A stretch of DNA of 64,000 nt from an uncultured SAR86 cluster bacterium (GTDB taxonomy: Bacteria > Pseudomonadota > Gammaproteobacteria > Magnimaribacterales > D2472), in NCBI GenBank assembly GCA_902624425.1, contig CACNXK010000006.1:1-64000 (forward strand), given 5' to 3'. The position numbers were made by a program, and so were the translations under genes. The number at the start of each line of letters is the position of its first letter. Positions within the stretch are counted from its first letter, which is position 1. Under the pieces are notes generated by a model, which saw only the letters and a program-made list of their open reading frames with translations, was not told the DNA's origin and ran no database searches. Shown here in pieces: positions 50,107-59,207 of this stretch.

Positions 50107-51595
50107 CTCTGCTGTTTAATATAAATACGAGAATTAGACTTAAAAAAATCATAGCAATACTAGGAGTAGAAGCTAACTCCCATTGTCCTTCAGAAGTAAA
50201 ATTATAAATCTTAGATGACAGGGTGTCGAAGCCAACTGGCCTGAGTAAAAGGGTTGCAGGCTGTTCTTTAACTACCTCTATGAAAACGACCAAGAAACCT
50301 AATAAAAGTGGTGAATATAAAGAAGGAAAATATATATTTTTGAAAGTTCTAAAAGAATTTTTTGAGAAAATCATCGCAGCAGATAGAGTTTCTTCTGGCA
50401 TGCTTAAAAGCGCAGCATCTAAATATCGTATTAAAGGAGTTATGAATCTTATTAATAAACATAGGAATAAGCCATAAATTCCAAGTATAGTAATTGATAT
50501 GCCAAAGTAAAAATTAAAAACTAATAACAGGGCAACAGCTAGCACAGAACCAGGGACTGCATAGCCAATAGTTGATAAATTAAAAATTGCTTTATTTGAA
50601 TTCCTGAAACCTCCCAATGAAAGGATTAGTGCAATAAATGAAGCAGCAAAAGCAACAATAAAACCAATATAAAATGAATTTAGAAGAAGGCCTAGTGGAA
50701 TATTATTTGTTAGATTTTCTGAGGACCATAGTAAGAGTTGCCCCACGGGAAAGATAAAGGTTATTCCCAAAATAGATGAACAAAAAAGTACTATGGAAAA
50801 ATTAAGTACTTTGTTTGGCCTAATGAGGCTATGTTTTGATTTTCCGGCACCTGAAAATCTTTCACTTTCCGGGCTTACTCTACTTATGAATAGAATAAAC
50901 ATTGCTAGAAGAAATAGCATGAGAGATATTTTTGCTCCTGATATTAAATCTTGATATCCGAACCAAATATTAAAGATACCCACAGTTAAAGTATTAATAC
51001 CCAGAGTTGCAACACCTCCAAAATCAGAAATAGTCTCGAAAATGCATAAAACTGTACCAGCAATAATTGAGGGCTTAAGAGAGGGGAGAAGCACTAGATA
51101 AATTGTTTGAAAATTATCTTTTCCAAGAGATTTGGATGCTTTAAATAAGTTTATGCCAGTTTTTTTTAGCTGAGCCTTACACAATAAAAAAGTATAAGGA
51201 TATAGCCCAAAAGACATTATTAGAGCAGACAAAATAATATTTTCTCTAATTGAGTTTGAAATAAAACTAATTTCTTCGGCAGCTCCAACAAAAATGAAGG
51301 CATATACATAAATAGGAAATGCCAAAGATAAACATAAAGCCCATGAGAAGAACTTTCTTCCAGAAAAATCAAACATCGTAACAAAAATTGAGCAAGGAAC
51401 TGCTATCAAGACTGTGAATATTCCTACAAAAAAGCATAATAAAAGAGTGTTGAAAGTCATCCCAATAATTAGAGATGGTGTTACAAAGTCATTGAGTGGC
51501 TGAGAGAAGCCCAAAATAATAAAAGTCAAAAATATAATTGATACAAATATCAGCCAAGGATAGGAAAGTATCTTAAATAATCTTAAATGCTGCAC
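50093..51595 (-). CDS. Iron(III)-type ABC transporter permease (FbpB-like, duplicated permease domains)
   Basis: ~12 TM; EAA-type loops ASKSLGKDNFQTIYLVLLPSLKPSIIAG and AAMIFSKNSFRTFKNIYFPSLYSPLL; ETISDFGGVATLGINTLTVGIFNIWFG. Confidence 0.88.
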   Translation of the reverse strand: MQHLRLFKILSYPWLIFVSIIFLTFIILGFSQPLNDFVTPSLIIGMTFNTLLLCFFVGIFTVLIAVPCSIFVTMFDFSGRKFFSWALCLSLAFPIYVYAFIFVGAAEEISFISNSIRENIILSALIMSFGLYPYTFLLCKAQLKKTGINLFKASKSLGKDNFQTIYLVLLPSLKPSIIAGTVLCIFETISDFGGVATLGINTLTVGIFNIWFGYQDLISGAKISLMLFLLAMFILFISRVSPESERFSGAGKSKHSLIRPNKVLNFSIVLFCSSILGITFIFPVGQLLLWSSENLTNNIPLGLLLNSFYIGFIVAFAASFIALILSLGGFRNSNKAIFNLSTIGYAVPGSVLAVALLLVFNFYFGISITILGIYGLFLCLLIRFITPLIRYLDAALLSMPEETLSAAMIFSKNSFRTFKNIYFPSLYSPLLLGFLVVFIEVVKEQPATLLLRPVGFDTLSSKIYNFTSEGQWELASTPSIAMIFLSLILVFILNSRVDNE

Positions 51596-51602
51596 TTTAT
51601 TT

Positions 51603-52697
51603 TTATTTGTTATCTGAGTCTGTGAGAACTTTCTTTGACCTAGCTCCCATTTCTTGTAGCTCTTTTGCTTGATTTGTAAGATTCCCTTTTCCAGTACTTA
51701 ATTTCTTCTCTGCTTCATTTATTGCTTCTTGAGTAGCACCAAAACTACTTTTTACTTTTTCAAAATCTGTTTTAAGGCCAACAAGTTTATCAATCATAAG
51801 ACCTGCTCTCATAGCAATTTTTTCTGCATCTTTACTAAGTCTATCTTGTCGCCATAAACTTTCCGCAACTCTAAGAATGGCAATCAAGTTAGTTGGAGTT
51901 ACAAACCCCATCTTGGCTTGCATGGCAGTTTTTTGAAGGTCCCAATCATTCATTAGGGCAAGAGAAAGTGCTGACTCAATAGGAATAAACATAAGAATAT
52001 AGTCTGCTGAACCAAGATCTTCAACGCTTTTATATGATTTTGATGAAAGCTGCTTAATATGTGTTTTTAAAGAGTTTAAATGTTCTTTTAGATGCTTTTC
52101 TTTTTCATTTTTATCTTCGGTATCAATATATCTCAAGTAAGACGTAAGCGATGCTTTTGAATCAATAATGATACTTCTATTATCTGGCATAAAAACAACT
52201 GCATCAGGTTGAACAGTTGAACCATCACTTGCTGTATATTTCTTTTGAAGCACGTAATCTTTATCTTTTCTAAGTCCTGATTCCTCAAGTGTTTTTTCAA
52301 GCACTTGTTCTCCCCAAGCACCTTGAGTTTGTACATTTCCACTCAAGGCTAATGCTAAATCCCTTGCTTCTTTTCCAATATTATCTGTTTGCTCAATTAT
52401 TTTTGATACGTGATCTTTAAAGCTCTCTTTTGATGCAGCTTGCTCTTCTTTTAGACCAACGATTTCTTCATTCAAATTTTTTAGCTGTTCTTTAAAGGGC
52501 TTAAGGGTTAGATCAATTTTCTCTAAGTTATGCTTTGATGAATTTTCATTTCTTTCTTCGACTACCCTAGAAACTATCTCTTCAATATTTGAATTTTGAT
52601 TTTTTTTGCTCATCCAGAAAACAAACCAAAAGACAATACCAATTAGAGGTATAGCTATTAAGAGCTCAAGGAAAATTAAATTTATATTTTCATTCAT
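51603..52697 (-). CDS. rmuC: DNA recombination protein RmuC
   Basis: N-terminal TM, coiled coil, GNVQTQGAWGEQVLEKTLEESGLRKDKDYVLQ; VQPDAVVFMPDNRSIIIDSKASLTSYLRY; AKMGFVTPTNLIAILRVAESLWRQD. Confidence 0.93.
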   Translation of the reverse strand: MNENINLIFLELLIAIPLIGIVFWFVFWMSKKNQNSNIEEIVSRVVEERNENSSKHNLEKIDLTLKPFKEQLKNLNEEIVGLKEEQAASKESFKDHVSKIIEQTDNIGKEARDLALALSGNVQTQGAWGEQVLEKTLEESGLRKDKDYVLQKKYTASDGSTVQPDAVVFMPDNRSIIIDSKASLTSYLRYIDTEDKNEKEKHLKEHLNSLKTHIKQLSSKSYKSVEDLGSADYILMFIPIESALSLALMNDWDLQKTAMQAKMGFVTPTNLIAILRVAESLWRQDRLSKDAEKIAMRAGLMIDKLVGLKTDFEKVKSSFGATQEAINEAEKKLSTGKGNLTNQAKELQEMGARSKKVLTDSDNK

Positions 52698-52738
52698 ATG
52701 CATTATTATTTCATTAAATCGATAACACTCATAATGTG

Positions 52739-53947
52739 ATGGAAAATTTACTTAAATCTTTTGAAGAGCTAAAACGAAGAAATCTAAAAATTGATTTAAC
52801 TAGAGGCAAACCTCACTCCGAACAATTAGATTTATCAAATGCACTAATGACTCAAGCTGTCGAGCCAATTGGTGAAAATGGGATTGATTTAAGAAATTAT
52901 GGAGAGCCGGTTGGAATCATTGAAGCAAGAAAGCTCGGTGCAGAAATTCTTGATAGTAACGTAAATTTAACTATTGCAGGTGAGCAGTCAAGCTATCTGC
53001 TTATGACGCAATTACTTTTGGGAAGATATCTTTTTGGTTTAAATGATAATCCTTGGAAAGATGAAGAGGAACCTGCATTTCTTTGTGCTGTTCCAGGGTT
53101 TGATCGACATTTTGCTACTTTAGAAGGCCTTAATATAAAAATGCATACTGTTGATCTCTGCTCTTCGGGAGTCAATATAGAAGATTTAAGAGATAAACTC
53201 TCAAAATATCCAAACATAAAAGGATTCATTTGTGTTCCAAGACACTCTAATCCCTCAGGCGAAGTTTTTTCTGATGAAAATATTATAGATCTTTTAAAAA
53301 TTACCAAAGCACATGATCCAAACTTTATAAATCTCTTTGATCATGCGTATTTAATTCATGATTTTGATGAAACACAAACACAGACACCAATTCCTGTTTT
53401 GGCAGATAGTCTAGGTGCCCTTGATAATGTTGCTGTTTTTACCTCTTTCTCAAAAGTTACTTTTGGTGGCGGTGGCATGGCTTTTTTAACCACTGGTGAA
53501 AAAAACTTTAAATTAATTGAAAAGGTAAGAAATATGATGGTCATTTGCCCAGATAAGATCAATCAAAGAAGACATGTAAATTTCTTAAAAAATAAAGTAA
53601 ATATAATTGAGCACATGAAGAAGCATGCTGATCTTATAAAGCCTAAATTTGATCTAGTAGACAAAAAACTTTCTTATCTTCCAAATGAAATAGGAGAATA
53701 TACAAAACCAACCGGCGGTTATTTTGTTACTTTTTATGCTAAAAGGCCTATTGCCAAAAGAATTGTTGCTTTGAGTTCCGAGGCTGGATTGATGTTAACA
53801 CCGGCTGGATCTACCTATCCATATGGGAATGATCCAAATGATTCAGTATTAAGAATTGCTCCAACCTATATAAATTTAGATGAGCTTGATATTGCCATGG
53901 ATATTTTTGTTCTAGCTGCCCAAATTGCTCACTCTCAAAGCTTGTAG
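52739..53947 (+). CDS. PLP-dependent aminotransferase (aspartate aminotransferase-like, PF12897/MocR-type family)
   Basis: LLKSFEELKRRNLKIDLTRGKPHSEQLDLSNAL; PRHSNPSGEVFSDENI; FTSFSKVTFGGGGMAFL. Confidence 0.88.
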   Translation: MENLLKSFEELKRRNLKIDLTRGKPHSEQLDLSNALMTQAVEPIGENGIDLRNYGEPVGIIEARKLGAEILDSNVNLTIAGEQSSYLLMTQLLLGRYLFGLNDNPWKDEEEPAFLCAVPGFDRHFATLEGLNIKMHTVDLCSSGVNIEDLRDKLSKYPNIKGFICVPRHSNPSGEVFSDENIIDLLKITKAHDPNFINLFDHAYLIHDFDETQTQTPIPVLADSLGALDNVAVFTSFSKVTFGGGGMAFLTTGEKNFKLIEKVRNMMVICPDKINQRRHVNFLKNKVNIIEHMKKHADLIKPKFDLVDKKLSYLPNEIGEYTKPTGGYFVTFYAKRPIAKRIVALSSEAGLMLTPAGSTYPYGNDPNDSVLRIAPTYINLDELDIAMDIFVLAAQIAHSQSL

Positions 53948-53986
53948 ATTATAGAAAAAAACTAATTTTTATAATATTCTTATTAG

Positions 53987-54316
53987 ATGGATAGTGATAA
54001 TTTTCTTGTAGTTTCAAGCAACACAGTAGATAGCAAAAATATTGATGAATATTTAGGAGTAGTCGTTGGAAGTACAGTGAGAGCAAGAAATTTTGGTAGT
54101 GATTTTTTTGCATCCCTAAAAAATATTGTTGGGGGCGAAGTTGTCAGTTATTCAAGACTTCTTGAAAGAGCTCGAGACCAAGCATATGAAAGAATGATTA
54201 CAGAAGCCAAAGAAAGGGGAGCCAATTGCATAATCTGTTTTAGATTTCAGACCTCTCAAATTGTTCAGGGTGCCTCAGAAGTAATGGCATATGGAACAGC
54301 TGTAAAAATTTCATAA
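53987..54316 (+). CDS. YbjQ / heavy-metal-binding domain family (UPF0145)
   Basis: YLGVVVGSTVRARNFGSDFFASLKNIVGGEVVSYSRLLERARDQAYERMITEAKERGANCIICFRF. Confidence 0.92.
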   Translation: MDSDNFLVVSSNTVDSKNIDEYLGVVVGSTVRARNFGSDFFASLKNIVGGEVVSYSRLLERARDQAYERMITEAKERGANCIICFRFQTSQIVQGASEVMAYGTAVKIS

Positions 54317-54341
54317 GCCTTTCTATATTTAGGGGATAGTT

Positions 54342-54566
54342 ATGAATCAAACAGAAAAAACAGCATTTCGTGAAAGCATAATAATTGTACTTATAGGGTT
54401 ATGTATTAATTTCCCGCTGCAAACCTTTTTACTTTGGATAACAATTGATAGATGGCATTGGAGTGACCCACTGTCGATCTCTCTTTTCACACAGTGCGTA
54501 ATTACCTTTGTTGCCTTGATAAGGATTTATACAATAAGAATGAGGTTTACAAGGGGAAAATTCTGA
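54342..54566 (+). CDS. Small membrane protein, unknown function
   Basis: 74 aa with two hydrophobic segments, between YbjQ gene and the flavoprotein; ends in a CTGA overlap with the next gene. Confidence 0.6.
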   Translation: MNQTEKTAFRESIIIVLIGLCINFPLQTFLLWITIDRWHWSDPLSISLFTQCVITFVALIRIYTIRMRFTRGKF

Positions 54567-55756
54567 AAATTGCAATTATAGGGTCAGGAATATCTGGTCT
54601 TTCCGCAGCTTATTACCTATCAGAACAGCATGAAGTAGACTTATATGAAAAAGATTCTAGATTAGGAGGGCATACCCACACTCATACTCTAGAGCTTGAA
54701 AAGAAAGTAAGGGTTGATTCAGGCTTTATTGTTATGAATGATAGAAATTATCCGCTGCTTACAAAATTATTTTTAGATTTAGAGGTAGAGCTTCATCCAA
54801 CTTCTATGTCTTTTGGAGTAGAGACCGATTACCTTAAATGGTGTTCAAATGATTTTTTAAAATTAAAATTTTTGAGGAGCTTAAAGAAAATTAGACTGTT
54901 TTTTGAAATGATAAGATTCAATAGTCTAGCATCTGATGTTAAATCAAATTCTTCAATTGAAGATTGGTTGAGAGAAAATAATTTCTCAGATTTTTTTAGA
55001 GAAAATTATATTTTTCCAATGTCAGCTTCCATTTGGTCATCTTCACAAGAATCAATTAATAAATTTCCAATGAGGTCGTTATCAAGCTTTTTTAAAAATC
55101 ACGGCTTGTTAGATTTAATAAAAAGACCACAATGGTTTTCGGTCTTAGGAGGAAGTAATATTTATATAGATAAAATAATAAAACAATCTCAAATAAAAAA
55201 CCTTTTTCTAAATGCTCAGGTATCTATTTATCGTGAAGAGGAAAAAGTATTAGTACAAAATAATGATATAACCAATCAATACGATGCCATAATCTTTGCC
55301 TGTCATGCAAATCAGATCGAGGAAGTTCTTACAGATATTTCATCTAAAGAAGAAAAAGCTTTATCCATGTTTGAATACACTAACAATAATGTATCGCTCC
55401 ATACCGATTCAACTTTAATGCCAGAAGAGAAATCTCTTTGGTCTTCTTGGAATTCTTTTAAGAACAACAAATATGATTACGTTTCTTATTGGATGAATAA
55501 TTTACAAAAATTAGATACACAAAAAGAAATTTTTGTAACGCTTGGCAATTTTCCTGATATTGATGAAGAGAGAGTATTCAAAAAAATAGATTATGAGCAT
55601 CCCTTATACAGTGAAAATACACTTGCAGGACAAAAGCTAATAAAATCTATGCAGGGAGAGAACAAAACCTACTTTGTCGGCGCACATCTAGGGTACGGAT
55701 TTCATGAAGATGGCATAAAATCTACAGTTGAGATATTAAAAATTATTAATGAATAA
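54563..55756 (+). CDS. FAD/NAD-dependent amine-oxidase-like flavoprotein
   Basis: KIAIIGSGISGLSAAYYLSEQHEVDLYEKDSRLGGHTHTHTLE; C-terminal KTYFVGAHLGYGFHEDGIKSTVEI. Start probably CTG at 54563 (alternative GTG 54494). Confidence 0.88.
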   Translation: MKIAIIGSGISGLSAAYYLSEQHEVDLYEKDSRLGGHTHTHTLELEKKVRVDSGFIVMNDRNYPLLTKLFLDLEVELHPTSMSFGVETDYLKWCSNDFLKLKFLRSLKKIRLFFEMIRFNSLASDVKSNSSIEDWLRENNFSDFFRENYIFPMSASIWSSSQESINKFPMRSLSSFFKNHGLLDLIKRPQWFSVLGGSNIYIDKIIKQSQIKNLFLNAQVSIYREEEKVLVQNNDITNQYDAIIFACHANQIEEVLTDISSKEEKALSMFEYTNNNVSLHTDSTLMPEEKSLWSSWNSFKNNKYDYVSYWMNNLQKLDTQKEIFVTLGNFPDIDEERVFKKIDYEHPLYSENTLAGQKLIKSMQGENKTYFVGAHLGYGFHEDGIKSTVEILKIINE

Positions 55757-56489
55757 TGCAAAGTTAAAGTTTTTTGATGGAGTTGTATCCCACAGAAGAG
55801 TTGGGTCCAAGAAGCATCAGTTTGAGTACTCATACAAATCGGCTTATGTTGAAGAAGTTTACGATCTTGATTCAGGTAGTTTTAAATATATAAGTTCAAA
55901 AATCCTTAATTTTGGGCATGCTTATTCTGATATGTCAGAAGAAGTAATAAAAAAAATGAAGTTATTTATGAAGGAAAACAATATCGATATAAAAAGCTGT
56001 CGTATCAATCTATTAAGGACTCCAAATTTAGGATTTATAAAATCATTTAATCCAGTATGTTTTTGGTTTTTAGAGACTGTTGAAGGTTGTAAATTTTTTA
56101 TTGCAGAAGTAAAAAATACATTTTATGAAGACCAAATATATGTGATCGAAAATAAAGGAGATACAATTTCAGAAAATATCTGGCTGGAAGTTGAAAAAAA
56201 TATGTACGTCTCGCCATTTGCAGAAAAATCAGGATTTTATAAATTTAATTTATCAAGAGATCCATTTAAAATTAAAATAAACCAGTTTAATAAAGAGAAG
56301 AAAGCAGAAATAATTACAAATATCAGGGGCTCAATTATTCAAGCTAAAGGAGTTGCAAAAATTAAGTTTTATCTTGGCTTAATTTTAAGTTCTCTTCTTG
56401 TTCTTGTTAGGATCCATATTCAAGCTCTTTTCCTTTGGGTAAAGAAGTTCAAGATTTTTCCTCATGGAGACAGTGGATATGCTGACTAA
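55749..56489 (+). CDS. DUF1365 family protein
   Basis: GVVSHRRVGSKKHQFEYSYKSAYVE; NPVCFWF; KNMYVSPFAEKSGFYKF; directly between flavoprotein and Cfa-like gene. Confidence 0.9.
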   Translation: MNNAKLKFFDGVVSHRRVGSKKHQFEYSYKSAYVEEVYDLDSGSFKYISSKILNFGHAYSDMSEEVIKKMKLFMKENNIDIKSCRINLLRTPNLGFIKSFNPVCFWFLETVEGCKFFIAEVKNTFYEDQIYVIENKGDTISENIWLEVEKNMYVSPFAEKSGFYKFNLSRDPFKIKINQFNKEKKAEIITNIRGSIIQAKGVAKIKFYLGLILSSLLVLVRIHIQALFLWVKKFKIFPHGDSGYAD

Positions 56490-57642
56490 GGCAATACAAA
56501 ATTTTTTAAACAAAAATATTGGTGAGTTAGAAAAAAAGAATATTTCAATAACTCTTCCAAATAAAAGAAAAATTGAATTAGGAGATAATCAAGAATCCAT
56601 AAATATTTCTTTTAACTCTTGGTTAGGTATTTGGCTTATATTCAGACGAGGCGCACTGGGCTTAACCGAAGGATATATCCATAACTATTGGCAAACAGAG
56701 GATTTAATTGAGTTAATGTATTATCTCCCAAAGAATCTAGAGGCATTTTCAAAGATTTCCAATGGAATGCTTTCTTTTAAGACTTTTGCAAAGATAAATC
56801 ACTTCTTAAATAAAAATACAATTAAAGGAAGCAAGAAAAATATTGAAGCTCATTACGATCTTGGTAATGACTTTTATAAATTATGGTTAGATAACTCTAT
56901 GACATATTCTTCAGGAATATTTTATGAAGAGACAACCAGCCTATCCGAAGCACAAAAAAATAAATATCAGTCAATCTTAGACATGCTTAACTTAAAAGAG
57001 GGATCAAAAATTCTAGAAATTGGATGTGGTTGGGGCGGTTTCTTAGAATATGCTTCCACCAAGGGCTATGATGTGAAAGGCATAACAATATCACCAAGCC
57101 AATTTGAATTTGCCAAAACTAGACTTAAGAAAATAGAGGAAACTCCGGAGATAGAGCTAATTGATTATAGAAAAATATCAGGTAAATATGATGCTATTGT
57201 CTCAATCGAGATGTTTGAAGCCGTTGGATCAGAATACTGGGATACATTTTTTTCAAAGATAAAGTCTCTTTTAAAAGAGGGCGGTAGGGCAGCTATTCAA
57301 ACTATAACCATTGGAGATGAATTTTTTGAAAGCTATAAAAATAATCCAGATTTTATACAAACATATATTTTCCCTGGAGGAATGCTTGCGAGTGACCAAA
57401 TCATTCATAAGCTTGCAGAAAATAATGAGCTTAAACCAACAACTCAAAAAGATTTTCCACAGTCCTATGCAAAAACTTTAGAAACTTGGTTTTATAATTT
57501 CCAAGATTGTTGGGAGCAGGTCGAAGCATTAAGCTTTGATAGAAAATTTAAGAATACATGGGACATGTATCTTGCATATTGTAGAGGTGGATTTTTGAAT
57601 GAAAGAATTTCTGTTTCACAATATTTATTGGAGAATAAATGA
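56464..57642 (+). CDS. Cyclopropane-fatty-acid synthase-like SAM methyltransferase (1)
   Basis: EAHYDLGNDFYKLWLDNSMTYSSGIF; ILEIGCGWGGFLEYA; VSIEMFEAVGSEYWDTFF; QTYIFPGGMLASD. Confidence 0.92.
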   Translation: METVDMLTKAIQNFLNKNIGELEKKNISITLPNKRKIELGDNQESINISFNSWLGIWLIFRRGALGLTEGYIHNYWQTEDLIELMYYLPKNLEAFSKISNGMLSFKTFAKINHFLNKNTIKGSKKNIEAHYDLGNDFYKLWLDNSMTYSSGIFYEETTSLSEAQKNKYQSILDMLNLKEGSKILEIGCGWGGFLEYASTKGYDVKGITISPSQFEFAKTRLKKIEETPEIELIDYRKISGKYDAIVSIEMFEAVGSEYWDTFFSKIKSLLKEGGRAAIQTITIGDEFFESYKNNPDFIQTYIFPGGMLASDQIIHKLAENNELKPTTQKDFPQSYAKTLETWFYNFQDCWEQVEALSFDRKFKNTWDMYLAYCRGGFLNERISVSQYLLENK

Positions 57643-58655
57643 CAAATCTTATATTGCACTTAACAGAAAGAGGATATGTTCCAGATTTCTTAATAAAGAA
57701 AGCCGCTCTTTTTTTATCAAATAGGCGACTAACTGAGTTAGATATTGGAAAAAATAAGGAAATCGTTATTCAGTCATTATCAGACGGAGATGTTGCAGAA
57801 AAAACAGTTGATGCAAACGATCAACACTACGAAGTGCCACCAGAGTTTTTTAAAAAAGTTTTAGGACAAAAATTCAAATACTCTTGTTCTCTATTTGATG
57901 ATCAAATCAGCCTAGATGAAGCTGAAGAAAAGATGTTAGATTTGTATATTGAAAGAGCAGGTATCAAAAATGGTCATGAGATCTTAGATCTTGGCTGTGG
58001 CTGGGGCAGCTTTTCATTATATGCTGCTGCAAAATTCCCAGAATCTAAAATTACCTCAGTAAGTAATTCAAATGATCAAATTAATTATATAAGTGATCAA
58101 GCAAAAAAGAGGAACCTTAAAAATATTGAGGCTATAAAGATGGATGTAAATAATCTTAGTTTAAATAAGAAATTTGATCGCATTATTTCAATTGAGATGT
58201 TTGAACATCTAAGGAACTACAGAGCAATACTATCTTCATTGAGTAAACTTCTTTTAGATAATGGAAAGTTATTTATCCATATTTTTTGCAATAAAGAAAT
58301 AACCTATTTTTATGAGGTAAGGCATGATTTGGATTGGATGACAAAATATTTCTTTTTAGGAGGAATAATGCCAAGTAAGGATATTTTTAGTTACTTTGAT
58401 GAAGATCTAGTCGTGACAAAACAATGGGATGTTAATGGAAATCACTACTCGAAAACTTCAAAGGAATGGCTCAAAAATCATTACAAAAATAAAAAGGAAA
58501 TAATGGATATTTTCAAAGATCATTATGATGATCCAGTTGTTTGGTTTAATAGATGGAGAATATTTTTTCTTACATGCGAAGTTTTTTTTGCAATGTATGA
58601 AGGAAATGAATATTTTGTTTCCCACTACCTCTTTGAAAAAACTAATTCTGAATGA
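57639..58655 (+). CDS. Cfa-like / coclaurine N-methyltransferase-like SAM methyltransferase (2)
   Basis: NDQHYEVPPEFFKKVLGQKFKYSCSLF; ILDLGCGWGSFSLYAA; ISIEMFEHLRNYRAILSS; LFIHIFCNKE; KYFFLGGIMPSKDIFSYF. Confidence 0.88.
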   Translation: MTNLILHLTERGYVPDFLIKKAALFLSNRRLTELDIGKNKEIVIQSLSDGDVAEKTVDANDQHYEVPPEFFKKVLGQKFKYSCSLFDDQISLDEAEEKMLDLYIERAGIKNGHEILDLGCGWGSFSLYAAAKFPESKITSVSNSNDQINYISDQAKKRNLKNIEAIKMDVNNLSLNKKFDRIISIEMFEHLRNYRAILSSLSKLLLDNGKLFIHIFCNKEITYFYEVRHDLDWMTKYFFLGGIMPSKDIFSYFDEDLVVTKQWDVNGNHYSKTSKEWLKNHYKNKKEIMDIFKDHYDDPVVWFNRWRIFFLTCEVFFAMYEGNEYFVSHYLFEKTNSE

Positions 58656-58734
58656 GAATGATTATTACTTCATTTCGCAATAAGCGTTTTTAGCATTATT
58701 TCATATAGAATTCATCTTATTTAATGGAGATAAG

Positions 58735-59169
58735 ATGAAAGATATTGATACTAAAAAGGTTTGCAAGGTTCTCAATGCGGTTATGGAATGTGAACTTTCC
58801 GGTGTTGTAAGATATACCCATTCTTCAATGATGGTAAGTGGCCCACATAGAGTCTCAATAGTTGATTTCTTAAAAGAACAAGCAAATGAATCATTACTTC
58901 ATGCCCAGCAAGCAGGGGAAATATTAACTGGTTTAGATGGCCATCCAACACAAAACATAGCCAAAATTAAAGAAACAAATAGACACACTATTAAAGACAT
59001 ATTGGAAGAAAGTCTAGAGCATGAAATACAAGCTGTTGAACTATATAAAGATCTTTTATCTCTAGTTGAGAACAAGTCAGTGTATCTTGAAGAATATGCT
59101 AGAGGAATGATTGGCGAAGAAGAGCAGCATTCATTAGAACTAAAGAAAATGCTTAAAGACTTTGGTTAG
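58735..59169 (+). CDS. Bacterioferritin-like ferritin-superfamily protein
   Basis: VLNAVMECELSGVVRYTHSSMMV...ESLLHAQQAGEIL...LEHEIQAVELYKDLL...MIGEEEQHSLELKKML: four-helix ExxH pattern. Confidence 0.85.
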   Translation: MKDIDTKKVCKVLNAVMECELSGVVRYTHSSMMVSGPHRVSIVDFLKEQANESLLHAQQAGEILTGLDGHPTQNIAKIKETNRHTIKDILEESLEHEIQAVELYKDLLSLVENKSVYLEEYARGMIGEEEQHSLELKKMLKDFG

Positions 59170-59207
59170 TTAGCTAAATAAATATTTTCTAATATAATAA
59201 TTTAGTT

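Noticed and set aside
48637-52740. Glycine riboswitch for gcvTHP
   Set aside because: The gcv genes are in a tightly packed operon behind rmuC and the permease; no leader long enough to hold a riboswitch was seen.
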